Source: CAZYSK01 sp964649415 (GTDB taxonomy: Bacteria; Chloroflexota; Anaerolineae; B4-G1). Taken from it: a DNA stretch of 64,000 nucleotides. Below the pieces are notes generated by a model that searched no databases, was not told the origin of the DNA, and saw nothing but the letters and a program-made list of their open reading frames with translations. The position numbers and the translations under genes are program-made. Location: assembly GCA_964649415.1 (NCBI GenBank), contig CAZYSK010000010.1, positions 1 to 64,000 of the forward strand, read 5' to 3'. This document shows, piece after piece, positions 16,490 through 24,511 of this stretch (the first letter of the stretch is position 1; the number at the start of each line of letters is the position of its first letter).

Positions 16490-17791
16490 ATGCAGCGCGC
16501 CACCGAGATGACGCCGTCCGAAGCGAGACGGTACGCTATCGTGGGCAATGGTGTGGCCGGCGTGACGGCAGCGCAGGCCATCACGCGAGCGAACCCGTCA
16601 GCCGAAGTGCACGTCTTCAGCGCGGAGCCATACCCTTACTACCGCCGCCCCCTGCTGTGGGAGTTCATCGCCGGCCAGATCGAGCAAGACGACCTGTACT
16701 TCCGTCCGGCAGCCTGGTACGCCGACCACGGCATCCGGCTGCACCTGGGCGTGCAGGTCACGTCGCTCGACCTCGCGGCCCATCGGATCACTTTCCAAGC
16801 TCCCTCAGCGCAGGCCCATGGCGACGATTCAGCCATGGGATACGACCGCCTCCTGATCGCGACGGGTGGTCGTCCCTTTGTCCCGCCCTGCGAGGGCACC
16901 GACAAGGCAGGCGTCTTCACTCTGCGCACGCTGGACGATGCTCTGGCGATCAAGGCCTATGCGCAACAGTCGTCCGAGCGGAAAGTGTCGACAGCACTGG
17001 TCATCGGCGGTGGGCTACTGGGGTTGGAGACGGCGCGCGCCCTGCGCACCGCGGGCCTGGACGTGACGATCGTCGAGTTCTTCCCCTACTTGCTGCCTCG
17101 CCAACTGGACTCGGAGGGGGCCGAGGTGCTGCAGGCGCTGTTGGAAACACAGGGACTGCACGTGGTCACCGGCGCTACGACGGAAGCCATCCTGGGTGAC
17201 GTGTGCGCGGATTGCATTCGTCTGAAGGACAGCCGCGTGCTGGAGGGCGAGCTAGTGCTCTTCTCCACCGGCATCCGCAGCGAGGTGGCACTGGCTCAGT
17301 CGGCAGAGCTCGACGTCAACCGTGGCGTCGTGGTGAACGAGCATCTGCAAGCCAGGTGGGCTGACGGGCGCGTGGCAGAGGACGTGTTCGCGGCCGGTGA
17401 CGCCGCCGAGTTCAACGGGCGCGTGTACGGCATCATCCCACCCGCCATCGAGCAAGCACGGGTTGCCGCGGCCAACATGGTCGCGCCTGGGAGCGCGGTG
17501 TACAGCGGCTCGCTTCCCACGACCACGCTCAAAGTCGCGGGAGCGGAACTGACCTCGCTGGGGGAAGCCGTGGTGGAATCGGATGAGCACCTTCAGTTGA
17601 GGCACGCAGACGTGGCAGCCGGACACTACCGCAAATTCGTGCTGCGCGACGGCCGCGTCGTGGGCGCCATCCTGCTCAACGACAGCCAACGCACGCGGCC
17701 TGTGACGCAACTCATCAAGCAGGGTGTGGACGTCTCCGGCTACGCCGAGCGGCTCCTGGACGACGATTTCAACCTGGAGGCACTCCTGTAG
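16490..17791 (+). CDS. FAD-dependent NAD(P)H oxidoreductase, probable rubredoxin reductase
   Basis: The 433-residue protein is a pyridine nucleotide-disulfide family flavoprotein without the redox disulfide. An FAD-binding G-N-G-V-A-G-V-T-A-A-Q motif lies near residue 18, an NAD(P)-binding G-G-G-L-L-G-L-E-T-A motif near 170, and the FAD-closing F-A-A-G-D-A-A-E motif near 300. The overall type is that of rubredoxin reductases and the N-terminal part of NirB. It starts 3 bases after the rubredoxin stop, which makes rubredoxin the obvious acceptor. This would be the entry point for electrons to the oxygen and superoxide detoxifying enzymes in the island. Confidence 0.88.
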   Translation: MQRATEMTPSEARRYAIVGNGVAGVTAAQAITRANPSAEVHVFSAEPYPYYRRPLLWEFIAGQIEQDDLYFRPAAWYADHGIRLHLGVQVTSLDLAAHRITFQAPSAQAHGDDSAMGYDRLLIATGGRPFVPPCEGTDKAGVFTLRTLDDALAIKAYAQQSSERKVSTALVIGGGLLGLETARALRTAGLDVTIVEFFPYLLPRQLDSEGAEVLQALLETQGLHVVTGATTEAILGDVCADCIRLKDSRVLEGELVLFSTGIRSEVALAQSAELDVNRGVVVNEHLQARWADGRVAEDVFAAGDAAEFNGRVYGIIPPAIEQARVAAANMVAPGSAVYSGSLPTTTLKVAGAELTSLGEAVVESDEHLQLRHADVAAGHYRKFVLRDGRVVGAILLNDSQRTRPVTQLIKQGVDVSGYAERLLDDDFNLEALL

Positions 17792-17897
17792 AGTAAATTC
17801 GTCACCTTTAGGCAACCCCGCAAGTTGTGGATGCAGCAAGGCAAACTGGCTCGTTGGTTTCTAGCAACTGTTTCAGTCTACACAATGGAGGTGTATC

Positions 17898-18494
17898 ATG
17901 TTGGTTGGAAAGGAAGCGCCAGATTTCAAGGCCAAGGCCTATCACCAAGGTGAGATCAAGGAGATCACTCTCTCAAGCTTCAGAGGCCAGTGGGTAGTGC
18001 TGTGCTTCTACCCCGGTGACTTCACCTTCGTCTGACCGACCGAGTTGACGGCAGTTGCCGCCAAGTACGACGAGATCCAGGCACTGGGTGTCGAGGTGCT
18101 ATCGGTCAGCGTGGACAGCGTCTTCAGCCACAAGGTATGGCAGGAGACAGAACTGTCCAAGATGGTAGAAGGTGGCGTCCCCTACCCCATGCTCTCCGAT
18201 CAAGGAGGCAAGATCGGCACGCTCTACGGCGTGTACAACGAGGAAGGTGGCACAAACGTCCGGGGCCGCTTCATCATCGACCCTGACGGCGTCATCCAGG
18301 CGGCGGAGATCCTCTCACCGCCGGTTGGACGGAACGTCAGCGAGCTCATTCGCCAGGTCCAGGCTTACCAGCACGTGCGCAAGACCGGGGAAGTTACTCC
18401 CTCCGGCTGGCAGCCTGGCAAGCCAACACTCAAGCCCGGCGTCGCAATGGCAGGCAAGATATGGGAGGTTTGGAAGCCCGAGAACGCCTTCTAG
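17898..18494 (+). CDS. Selenocysteine-containing peroxiredoxin (AhpC/Prx type), TGA46 = Sec
   Basis: The AhpC-TSA fold is interrupted by one in-frame TGA at 18033-18035, precisely at the peroxidatic cysteine: F-T-F-V-U-P-T-E, where the family has F-V-C-P-T-E. Read through, the protein is 198 residues, normal for 2-Cys Prx, with no other lesion. The ATG at 17898 has GGAGGT at the right distance. A hairpin with SECIS features begins 10 bases after the TGA. The usual C-terminal V-C-P resolving cysteine is replaced by threonine (G-E-V-T-P-S-G-W). The only cysteine left is C36, ten residues before Sec. Bacterial selenoperoxiredoxins are known (PrxU). Conventional gene callers would truncate this gene to a TTG at 18045. 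selA, selB, selC and selD are not in the window. Confidence 0.9.
18045..18064 (+). promoter_or_regulatory. Bacterial SECIS-like hairpin after the TGA codon
   Basis: The stem is TTG-a-CGGC, loop AGTT, GCCG-c-CAA, that is 7 pairs with one A/C mismatch, at 18045-18064. The loop G at 18054 is 19 bases past the TGA. Known bacterial SECIS elements have a short stem-loop with a G in the first two loop positions about 16-37 bases after the UGA, and this one fits. It lies inside the coding sequence, as bacterial SECIS elements do. Confidence 0.75.
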
Positions 18495-18532
18495 TCGGTC
18501 ACTGAACCAGTAGATATGCCATCGGAGCACCA

Positions 18533-19036
18533 ATGGGACAGAAGACAGGCGACAACCTGTACACAGCTTTCGTCGGCGAGGCCAAGGCGTACCACCGGCT
18601 GTTGGCTTTCGCCCGCAAGGCGGATGAAGAAGGCTACCCGCAGGTCGCCAAGCTGTTCCGCGCCGTCGCCGCGGCCGAGGGGGTGCACGCCGAACGGCAC
18701 CTGCGCCTCCTCGGCGAGGCGGTGGTGAAGGGAACGGAGGAGAACCTACAGTCCTCCTTCGAGCGGGAGACAACCGTCAACCAGGTATACTACCCCCAGT
18801 TCATCCGCGAGGCAGAGGTGGAAGGGGAACGAGCGGCGGCGTTGACCTTCAGCCAGGCGCGGGACGTAGAAGAGGGCCACGCCGCGCTCTACAAGCGGGC
18901 GCTGAGCGCCCTGCTGCGCGACGAGACGCACGATTACTACGTGTGCCAGGTCTGCGGGTACGTCGCCGAGCGCGAAGCCCCAGGCCAGTGCCCAATCTGC
19001 AGGGCCAAGCAGGAGAAGTTCCGCCTAGTGACGTAG
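18533..19036 (+). CDS. Rubrerythrin with C-terminal rubredoxin domain
   Basis: This 167-residue protein has the standard rubrerythrin plan: a di-iron four-helix bundle (ligand motifs E-A-K-A-Y near residue 16, E-G-V-H-A-E-R-H near 50, and E-E-G-H near 115) followed by a rubredoxin-like domain with C-Q-V-C-G and C-P-I-C knuckles. It reduces hydrogen peroxide with electrons passed from the rubredoxin centre. The length is slightly shorter than the 190 typical of clostridial forms. It starts 38 bases after the selenoperoxiredoxin stop. Confidence 0.93.
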   Translation: MGQKTGDNLYTAFVGEAKAYHRLLAFARKADEEGYPQVAKLFRAVAAAEGVHAERHLRLLGEAVVKGTEENLQSSFERETTVNQVYYPQFIREAEVEGERAAALTFSQARDVEEGHAALYKRALSALLRDETHDYYVCQVCGYVAEREAPGQCPICRAKQEKFRLVT

Positions 19037-19045
19037 AAACAGGAT

Positions 19046-19066
19046 GCAAGAGGCAAGAAGCAAGAT
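19046..19066. repeat. Heptanucleotide tandem repeat (GCAAGAR, 3 copies)
   Basis: GCAAGAG, GCAAGAA and GCAAGAT run in tandem in the 100-base gap between two rubrerythrin genes. The unit is one change away from the GGCAGGA/GGCAAGA type seen at 12709 and, as two copies, at 30667-30680. Confidence 0.6.
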
Positions 19067-19136
19067 GACGGCCTGAGACCCATGGGAGCGGCGGCATGCC
19101 CGATGTCGCAAACCGCTGAGGATACGGAGGATAGAG

Positions 19137-19622
19137 ATGACCAACCAGGATTTGAATCTCTTGGACGCTATTCAGATCGCTATGGAGGCAGAACGAAAGG
19201 CATCATCGTTCTACGCTGACGCGGCGCAAAAGACCAGCAATCCGCTGGGCCAAAGGCTCTTCGAACAGCTGGCGGACTTCGAACGCTATCATTACCAGAA
19301 ACTGGCCGATCTGGAAACGTCACTGGGTGAAGAGGGGGCCTTCGCTGAGTACGAAGGCCGGGAGCTGTCGTTGCCAGCGCCCGGCGAGGTGGAAGGTATC
19401 CAGGAACCCGACAAGAAGAGCGCGATGGCCATCATGTCTATGGCGCTCGATATCGAGCGGGCAGCCGAGGAGAGGTACACCGCCCTTGCAGAGCAGGTTA
19501 CGGACCCAACCGTGCAAGCTATGTTCAATCGGCTGGCCGAAGAGGAGCACACCCACCATCGTGTGCTCAGGAATGCGTACTGGAGCGTCAACAACCACGG
19601 GGTGTGGGCATGGTCGGAGTGA
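19137..19622 (+). CDS. Rubrerythrin-like ferritin-fold protein without rubredoxin domain
   Basis: A 161-residue ferritin-like four-helix protein. Metal-ligand motifs are visible: E-A-E-R-K-A near residue 17, E-R-Y-H-Y-Q near 51, E-R-A-A-E-E near 109 and E-E-E-H-T-H-H near 137. The rubredoxin domain is missing, so electrons must come from a separate carrier. The tail (W-S-V-N-N-H-G-V-W) resembles the N-N-T-W-W tail of the protein at 32016, showing they form a subfamily. It has no encapsulin-loading signal. Confidence 0.88.
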   Translation: MTNQDLNLLDAIQIAMEAERKASSFYADAAQKTSNPLGQRLFEQLADFERYHYQKLADLETSLGEEGAFAEYEGRELSLPAPGEVEGIQEPDKKSAMAIMSMALDIERAAEERYTALAEQVTDPTVQAMFNRLAEEEHTHHRVLRNAYWSVNNHGVWAWSE

Positions 19623-19710
19623 GTTCACAGGAGATCGGAGTAGCGGCGGGACACGCAGCGGGTACCGCATCCGCCGCATGATCAGAGAGAGGCTACGAAA
19701 GGAGACAGCC

Positions 19711-20103
19711 ATGAAATTCGGAGAGAGGATACAACAAGCAGACTGGAAGAAAGAGAAGCATGTGCCGGTTATCGAGTGCCCAGACCAGGTGAAAGCAGGC
19801 GAGGTGTTTGACGTGAAAGTCGGCCTGGGGAAAGAGATCGCGCACCCCAACACCACCGAACACCACATCCGCTGGGTCTCACTCTACTTCCACCCCGAAG
19901 GCGACAAGTTCACCTACGACGTGGGTCACTTCGAGTTCAACGCCCACGGCGAGTCGGCAGCCGGGCCGAACCAGGGCCCCGTCTATACGCATCACCAGGT
20001 GAGCACGTCTATGAAGGTTAGCAAGTCCGGCACGCTGCACGCTGTGGCACTGTGCAACATCCACGGGCTGTGGGAGAGCAGCAAGGAAATCACCGTAGGC
20101 TAA
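19711..20103 (+). CDS. Superoxide reductase (neelaredoxin / class II desulfoferrodoxin)
   Basis: The 130-residue protein has the single catalytic Fe(His)4Cys centre and lacks the N-terminal desulforedoxin domain. The catalytic E-K-H is near residues 15-17, further histidines are in T-E-H-H-I-R-W, and the Cys/His pair is in C-N-I-H-G-L-W. It reduces superoxide to hydrogen peroxide using rubredoxin, without making oxygen. AAAGGAGA lies 9 bases before the ATG. Its product peroxide would be handled by the rubrerythrins and selenoperoxiredoxin beside it. Confidence 0.95.
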   Translation: MKFGERIQQADWKKEKHVPVIECPDQVKAGEVFDVKVGLGKEIAHPNTTEHHIRWVSLYFHPEGDKFTYDVGHFEFNAHGESAAGPNQGPVYTHHQVSTSMKVSKSGTLHAVALCNIHGLWESSKEITVG

Positions 20104-20106
20104 TTC

Positions 20107-20129
20107 GGACCGCCGGCATTCTGCCGGCA
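20107..20129. repeat. Dispersed palindromic repeat, GCCGGCA type, copy 1
   Basis: A 23-base unit begins 4 bases after the superoxide reductase stop. Its core is GCCGGCA-TTC-TGCCGGC, a 7-pair stem with 3-base loop. The same 23 bases occur at 37538-37560 with one difference. Confidence 0.75.
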
Positions 20130-20164
20130 CTCCGGACGCCTAGACCAGACAACAGGAGGACTTG

Positions 20165-21169
20165 ATGGACGACAGACAAGCACTGGTTGACATGCTCAAC
20201 GCCGACCTGCGGGACGAACATGCCTCGGTGATCCGCTATCTCATCCACGCCTATCAGGCCGGTGAGGATACGCCACTCGGCTCTATGCTGCTCTCGATGG
20301 CCCGCGAGGAGATGTGGCATATGGACTGGCTGGCCGACGCGATTGGCGAGATGGGCGCAGAGCCGGACATGAATCCCGGTGTGTATCCACACGACCCGAC
20401 GTCTACCGCCTCGCTCTTACGCTCATACATCGAGTGGGAAGCTGGCCTCGTCAAGGCCTATGCAGAACAGGCCGAGAAAGTCAGCGATCCGGAGATCAAG
20501 CGGGTGTTGATGCAACAGAGCAAGGAGTCGAACGTCCACATGCAGCGCTTCGAGGCTGCCCTGGCAAAGCTGGGGCCGGAGGGGGAGGAGCCGCTCGTCT
20601 ACGAGGACACCGGCGAGTTCTCACCCAACATGCTCGGTCGGCTACAGGACGAGATGACGGACGAGTACAAGCTCGTGCTGCAACACCTGCGCCACGCGTT
20701 CGTCCTCGAGGAAGAGCATCCGGAGATGGGCGAACTTGAACTGGTGGCTATGCGGCACATGAAACACCTGTCCCACTTCGCCGAGGAACTGGCCGAGTCC
20801 GGACATGAGCCCAAGTTCGAAGCGCCCGACATGGACATGAGCCGGGATATCGAACCGGCACTGAAGGCAGACTTGGACCTGACCCAAGATGCGCGCGAAC
20901 GATTTGTCACGCTGAGCCAGGACCCTGAACTGGAGGAACACACGGGACTTAAGATCGAAGTCGAGAACATGATCATCCAGGAGGAGTTCCTGGCCGCGAC
21001 CATTGAGGAACTACAGGAGGAAAGCGAGGAAGAAGAGGCGGCGGCCGGCGCAATATCGCCAGGGGTGCCGGCTGAAACCGTGAAGGAGCAGGCGCCCGCT
21101 GCCCTAGAGAAAGAACCCGCTAGTCCACTGGGCAAGCTCACCGTGGGCAGTTTGATCAAGAGCGAATAG
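20165..21169 (+). CDS. Tandem ferritin-like protein with encapsulin-loading tail (encapsulin cargo)
   Basis: The 334-residue protein appears to contain two successive four-helix ferritin-like bundles (about 3-135 and 155-300). The first has clear carboxylate/histidine ligand motifs (R-D-E-H-A near 18, E-E-M-W-H, I-E-W-E, K-E-S-N-V-H). The second is more diverged (M-R-H-M-K-H-L-S-H-F, V-E-N-M-I-I-Q-E-E). After an acidic and proline-rich linker the last 15 residues read S-P-L-G-K-L-T-V-G-S-L-I-K-S-E, which matches the L-T-V-G-S-L type cargo-loading peptide of family 1 encapsulins. The encapsulin shell gene follows 10 bases later. A role in iron storage inside the shell is inferred. ATG at 20165 is preferred to the TTG one codon earlier for its spacing to AGGAGG. 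Confidence 0.87.
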   Translation: MDDRQALVDMLNADLRDEHASVIRYLIHAYQAGEDTPLGSMLLSMAREEMWHMDWLADAIGEMGAEPDMNPGVYPHDPTSTASLLRSYIEWEAGLVKAYAEQAEKVSDPEIKRVLMQQSKESNVHMQRFEAALAKLGPEGEEPLVYEDTGEFSPNMLGRLQDEMTDEYKLVLQHLRHAFVLEEEHPEMGELELVAMRHMKHLSHFAEELAESGHEPKFEAPDMDMSRDIEPALKADLDLTQDARERFVTLSQDPELEEHTGLKIEVENMIIQEEFLAATIEELQEESEEEEAAAGAISPGVPAETVKEQAPAALEKEPASPLGKLTVGSLIKSE

Positions 21170-21179
21170 GAGGCTGACA

Positions 21180-21962
21180 ATGAGTGACTTCTTAATGCGA
21201 GATGACGCGCCGCTGAGCACTGAAGATTGGGAGAAACTGGACAAGTTGGTCGTGGGGGTAGCCCGCAGCCTGTTGGTGGGCCGGCGCTTCACCTCGATCA
21301 CCGGGCCGCTTGGTGTAGGCGTCCAGACAGTGCCTCTCTTGACCGTTGATAGCGGCGAGCCCTCCATGCATCAGGTGGGCAAGCGCGAGTTCCTGCCCAT
21401 GCAACTCATCACACAGGACTTCCGGCTGGGGTGGCACGACATTGAGGCCAGCCACCAGGCAGGGACGGCGCTGGAACTGGGCCCGGCTGCAGCCGCCAGT
21501 GCAGCCTGCGCGCGCGCCGAGGACGAGATGGTTTTCAAGTGGCTGCTAAACGCCAAGGGGCACCACAAGGCAGATCTGACGGACTGGAAGGAGCCCGGCG
21601 CGGCCTTTGCCAACATCGTGGCGGCCACCGAGACGCTGGTGGGCGCTGGTTTCTACGGTCCGTTCGCGGTGGTACTGAGCCCTGCGCTTTACTCGAAGAC
21701 CCAGCGCGTGGCCCGGGGAATGGGCCGCCTGGTGAGCAAGCTGATCAAGGACGTCGCCGAAGGCGGCATGTTCCGCTCGCCGATATTGGCCGAGAACCAG
21801 GGCCTGGTTGTCGCGCAAGGCGCGCACAATTTCGACCTGGCCGTGGCGCAGGACCTGATCACGGCCTACCTGGGGCCGGAGGACATGGACCACGGCTTCC
21901 GCGTGATGGAAAGCCTCGTCCTGCGCGTCAAGCGCCCCGGGGCCATCTGCGTGCTCGGATAA
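21180..21962 (+). CDS. Family 1 encapsulin shell protein
   Basis: This 260-residue protein is a family 1 encapsulin (HK97-fold shell, linocin M18/CFP29 type). Recognisable features are the N-terminal L-M-R-D-D-A-P-L-S that forms part of the cargo-binding face, R-S-L-L-V-G-R-R-F near residue 30, the segment D-I-E-A-S-H-Q-A-G-T-A-L-E near 85 (E-loop region), and the C-terminal L-V-L-R-V-K-R-P strand. The length fits T=1 shells. The gene follows the tandem ferritin-like cargo at 10 bases with AGGAGG before the ATG, so the two are coupled. A palindrome at 22016 may end or attenuate the transcript. Confidence 0.94.
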   Translation: MSDFLMRDDAPLSTEDWEKLDKLVVGVARSLLVGRRFTSITGPLGVGVQTVPLLTVDSGEPSMHQVGKREFLPMQLITQDFRLGWHDIEASHQAGTALELGPAAAASAACARAEDEMVFKWLLNAKGHHKADLTDWKEPGAAFANIVAATETLVGAGFYGPFAVVLSPALYSKTQRVARGMGRLVSKLIKDVAEGGMFRSPILAENQGLVVAQGAHNFDLAVAQDLITAYLGPEDMDHGFRVMESLVLRVKRPGAICVLG

Positions 21963-22015
21963 ACCGCCCACAAGGACGTGCTAGGCGTCGTTCACAGACG
22001 GCATCGCAGTGAGGC

Positions 22016-22041
22016 GTAGGGGCGCGGTGATCGCGCCCCTG
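22016..22041. repeat. Dispersed palindrome, GGGGCGCGG type, copy 1
   Basis: AGGGGCGCG and CGCGCCCCT form a perfect 9-pair stem around GTGAT, preceded by GT. Located 54 bases after the encapsulin stop. Related copies lie at 24508, 24987 and 38520. No run of T follows, so it is not a canonical terminator, though it could slow RNA polymerase or protect RNA ends. Confidence 0.8.
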
Positions 22042-22090
22042 GCCCCCTGCGCGAGAAACGCACGCCATCGGAATGGCGCGTCCGATGGGG

Positions 22091-22130
22091 CGGACGCACG
22101 GACGCACGGTCAATGTCCGCGACGTCCGCG
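22091..22130. repeat. CGGACGC / GTCCGCG element, copy 1
   Basis: A 40-base stretch built of CGGACGCA and GTCCGCG words in the leader of the flavodiiron gene. Its 14-base segment GGTCAATGTCCGCG (22108-22121) recurs exactly, inverted, inside the 2-oxoacid oxidoreductase gene at 32983-32996. A third relative is at 50181. Confidence 0.5.
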
Positions 22131-22156
22131 CGATCTGGAGAACAGAGGAGAGCATA

Positions 22157-23371
22157 ATGCCACCTGTTGAGATCACACCCGGAGTCCATTGGATCGGCGT
22201 CAACGATCGCACGACCGATCTGTTCGAGGGGTTATGGCCAATCACCCAGGAGGGTGTGTCGTACAACACCTACCTGATCAACGACGATAAGAAAGCGATC
22301 GTGGACCTGACCAAGGCGCTCAAGACGGACGAGTTCCTCGATCAGGTCAGCGAGGTCACCGACATCTCCGATCTAGACTACGTGGTCATCAACCACATGG
22401 AGCCAGACCACTCCGGCGTGCTGCGCACGCTGCGGCGGGTAGCCCCAGAGGTCACGATCCTCGGCACTGAGAAGACGCGGGCGATGCTCGAGTCGTTCTA
22501 CGGCATCACCGAGGGCGTGCAGATCGTGCAGGACGGGGAGACGCTCTCACTGGGCCAGCATACCCTCACGTTTGTCTCCACGCCATTCGTCCACTGGCCC
22601 GAGACGATGATGACCTACGAGACCAGCCAGCGCATCCTGTTCTCGTGCGATGCCTTCGGGAGCTACGGGGCGCTGCGGGGCGCCATCTTCGACGACGAGT
22701 GCACGAGCCCCGACTTCTACGAGCGGGAGGCGTTGCGCTACTACGTCAACATCGTGGCCGTCTTCAGCAAGCCGGTCCTTAAGGCCATCGGCAAACTGGC
22801 CGACGTGCCGGTCTCGATCATTGCCCCTTCGCACGGGCTCATCTGGCGCGCCAATCCCCAGCGCATCGTGGACCTCTACAGGCAATGGGCAGAGTACGCC
22901 ACCGGCCCGACCGAGGTCGGCGTGACACTGCTATATGGCTCGATGTATGGAAATACCGAGAAGATGATGAACGCCGTGGCGCAGGGTATCTCTCAGGAAG
23001 GGGTGCCGCTCACGATTTTCGACGTCACACATACACACGTGAGTTACATCCTGCCATCCTTGTGGACACAACGGGGCGTCATGGTCGGTGCACCGACATA
23101 CGAGGGATCCCTCTTCCCGCCAATGGCCCAGACGCTGGAGATGGCAGTCACGAAACGAATCCGCAGCAAGAAGGTCGCCCGTTTCGGCAGCTACGGATGG
23201 AGCGGTGGTGCCCAGCGTCACTTCGAGCGAATCATCGAGCCATTGAAATGGGAATTGGTGGAATCTCTCGAGTTTGTCGGCGGCCCGACGGACGAGGACC
23301 TGTGGAATGGGGAAGAGTTCGGCGCTCGATTCGCTCGTCAGGTCAAGAGCGATGAGGCCGGAGAAGCTTGA
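22157..23371 (+). CDS. Flavodiiron protein (rubredoxin:oxygen oxidoreductase)
   Basis: The 404-residue protein joins a metallo-beta-lactamase-like di-iron domain (1-255) to a flavodoxin domain (260-395). The di-iron ligand motif H-x-E-x-D-H is present as N-H-M-E-P-D-H. Further ligands are the histidine in F-V-H-W-P-E, the aspartate in S-C-D-A-F-G and the histidine in A-P-S-H-G-L. The FMN loop is Y-G-S-M-Y-G-N-T-E. These enzymes reduce oxygen to water, or NO to N2O, with electrons from rubredoxin. The frame is open upstream but ATG at 22157 gives the family N-terminus and follows an AGAGGAGAG. Confidence 0.95.
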   Translation: MPPVEITPGVHWIGVNDRTTDLFEGLWPITQEGVSYNTYLINDDKKAIVDLTKALKTDEFLDQVSEVTDISDLDYVVINHMEPDHSGVLRTLRRVAPEVTILGTEKTRAMLESFYGITEGVQIVQDGETLSLGQHTLTFVSTPFVHWPETMMTYETSQRILFSCDAFGSYGALRGAIFDDECTSPDFYEREALRYYVNIVAVFSKPVLKAIGKLADVPVSIIAPSHGLIWRANPQRIVDLYRQWAEYATGPTEVGVTLLYGSMYGNTEKMMNAVAQGISQEGVPLTIFDVTHTHVSYILPSLWTQRGVMVGAPTYEGSLFPPMAQTLEMAVTKRIRSKKVARFGSYGWSGGAQRHFERIIEPLKWELVESLEFVGGPTDEDLWNGEEFGARFARQVKSDEAGEA

Positions 23372-23372
23372 G

Positions 23373-24083
23373 ATGCTTCGCGACAAGACCGTCCTGATCA
23401 GCGGGGCGACCGGGGCGCTGGGCAGAGCCGTGGCACGCGAGTTCGCCCAGACAGAGACACGCCTGGCGCTGACCGGCCGGTCGGAACAAAACCTGGCACG
23501 CGTGGCGGCTGAGACGGGACTCGACGCCGGGCAGGTTTTCACTGCGGCCGCCGATGTGGCCCAACCCGATAGCGTCGGCGAATTGGTGGAGGCCGTGACA
23601 GCGCACTTGGGACCAATCGACGTACTGCTGAACACAGTTGGGGGATGGAGCGGAGGCCGGATGGTGGAAGATATGGCCGTGGAGGCGTGGGATCGCATGC
23701 TGACGCTCAACCTGCGTACGGCGTTTCTCCTGGCCCGAGCGGTGCTCCCCCCAATGAAAGAGGCGGGATGGGGACGCATCGTCCACGTGAGTTCCAAGGC
23801 AGCCATCGCGCCGCGATCCAAACATGCGGCCTATGCCGTCTCGAAAATGGGGCTTATCACTCTGACGGAGGCAATTGCCGCCGAGACCAAGGGAAGCGGC
23901 GTCACTGCCAACGTGATTCTGCCCAGCATCATAGACACGCCGGCGAACCGGACTGCTATGCCGAAAGCCGACACGCACAAATGGGTACCTCCAGAGCGTA
24001 TCGCCGCCACGATGCGCTTCCTTTGCTCCGACGCAGCCGCTTCCATCAACGGCGCACGCATTCCCATGTTCGGAGACGTGTAA
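23373..24083 (+). CDS. Short-chain dehydrogenase/reductase
   Basis: A 236-residue classical SDR. The cofactor loop is S-G-A-T-G-A-L-G (T-G-x-x-x-G-x-G variant), the structural N-T-V-G-G replaces the usual N-N-A-G, and the catalytic triad is S in H-V-S-S-K, Y and K in Y-A-V-S-K. It ends with a V-x-P-x-x-I-x-T-P-A-N motif. The substrate is not predictable. I chose ATG 23373 because it is 1 base after the flavodiiron stop, has GGAGAAG upstream and gives a normal SDR N-terminus; ATG 23352 in the same frame would overlap by 20 bases. Confidence 0.85.
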   Translation: MLRDKTVLISGATGALGRAVAREFAQTETRLALTGRSEQNLARVAAETGLDAGQVFTAAADVAQPDSVGELVEAVTAHLGPIDVLLNTVGGWSGGRMVEDMAVEAWDRMLTLNLRTAFLLARAVLPPMKEAGWGRIVHVSSKAAIAPRSKHAAYAVSKMGLITLTEAIAAETKGSGVTANVILPSIIDTPANRTAMPKADTHKWVPPERIAATMRFLCSDAAASINGARIPMFGDV

Positions 24084-24181
24084 CCTCTAGAGAAGACACA
24101 TAGGACATGAGAGAAGAGAGAGCAAGACGTAGGATAGGGGGCGATGTACAGTCCCCGATGTAGAGGAGACAGGAGGTAGCG

Positions 24182-24511
24182 ATGCGAATCCACACAGCGT
24201 TGTTGGGCGTGTCGGTCGCGCTGATCCTTGCGTCCGCGCTGCTGGCTGCATGTGGCGGGGCCACGCCCGCTGAGACGACAGCGCCGCCGCAGGAAGAACA
24301 GCCCGCAGATCAGCCAGCTTCGGGCGAGGGTGCAGTGCTTCTAGAAGAACGCTGCACCAGCTGCCACGGCGTGGGCCGCGTGACCGCGGAGAGCAAGACC
24401 GAGGCGGAATGGGAACAGACAGTCGTCCGAATGGTGAACAAGGGCGCCGAGCTGAACGAGGACGAACAGGCCATTCTGATCCAATATCTGGCCGAGACGT
24501 ACGGACCGTAG
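24182..24511 (+). CDS. Lipoprotein c-type cytochrome
   Basis: The 109-residue precursor has a lipoprotein signal peptide ending in L-L-A-A-C (lipobox, Cys near residue 23), a proline/glutamate-rich linker, and one haem c motif C-T-S-C-H near residue 58. The methionine in V-V-R-M-V-N-K-G is the likely sixth ligand. It would be an exported, membrane-tethered electron carrier and a client of the Ccm system at 37604-44606. Its stop codon is supplied by the first bases of a dispersed palindrome. Confidence 0.9.
   Translation: MRIHTALLGVSVALILASALLAACGGATPAETTAPPQEEQPADQPASGEGAVLLEERCTSCHGVGRVTAESKTEAEWEQTVVRMVNKGAELNEDEQAILIQYLAETYGP

Noticed and set aside
18033..18035. TGA in the peroxiredoxin as an ordinary nonsense mutation
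   Set aside because: It falls exactly on the catalytic codon, there is no other lesion, and a SECIS-like hairpin follows. A pseudogene would be expected to show random damage. Still formally open until the sel genes are found.
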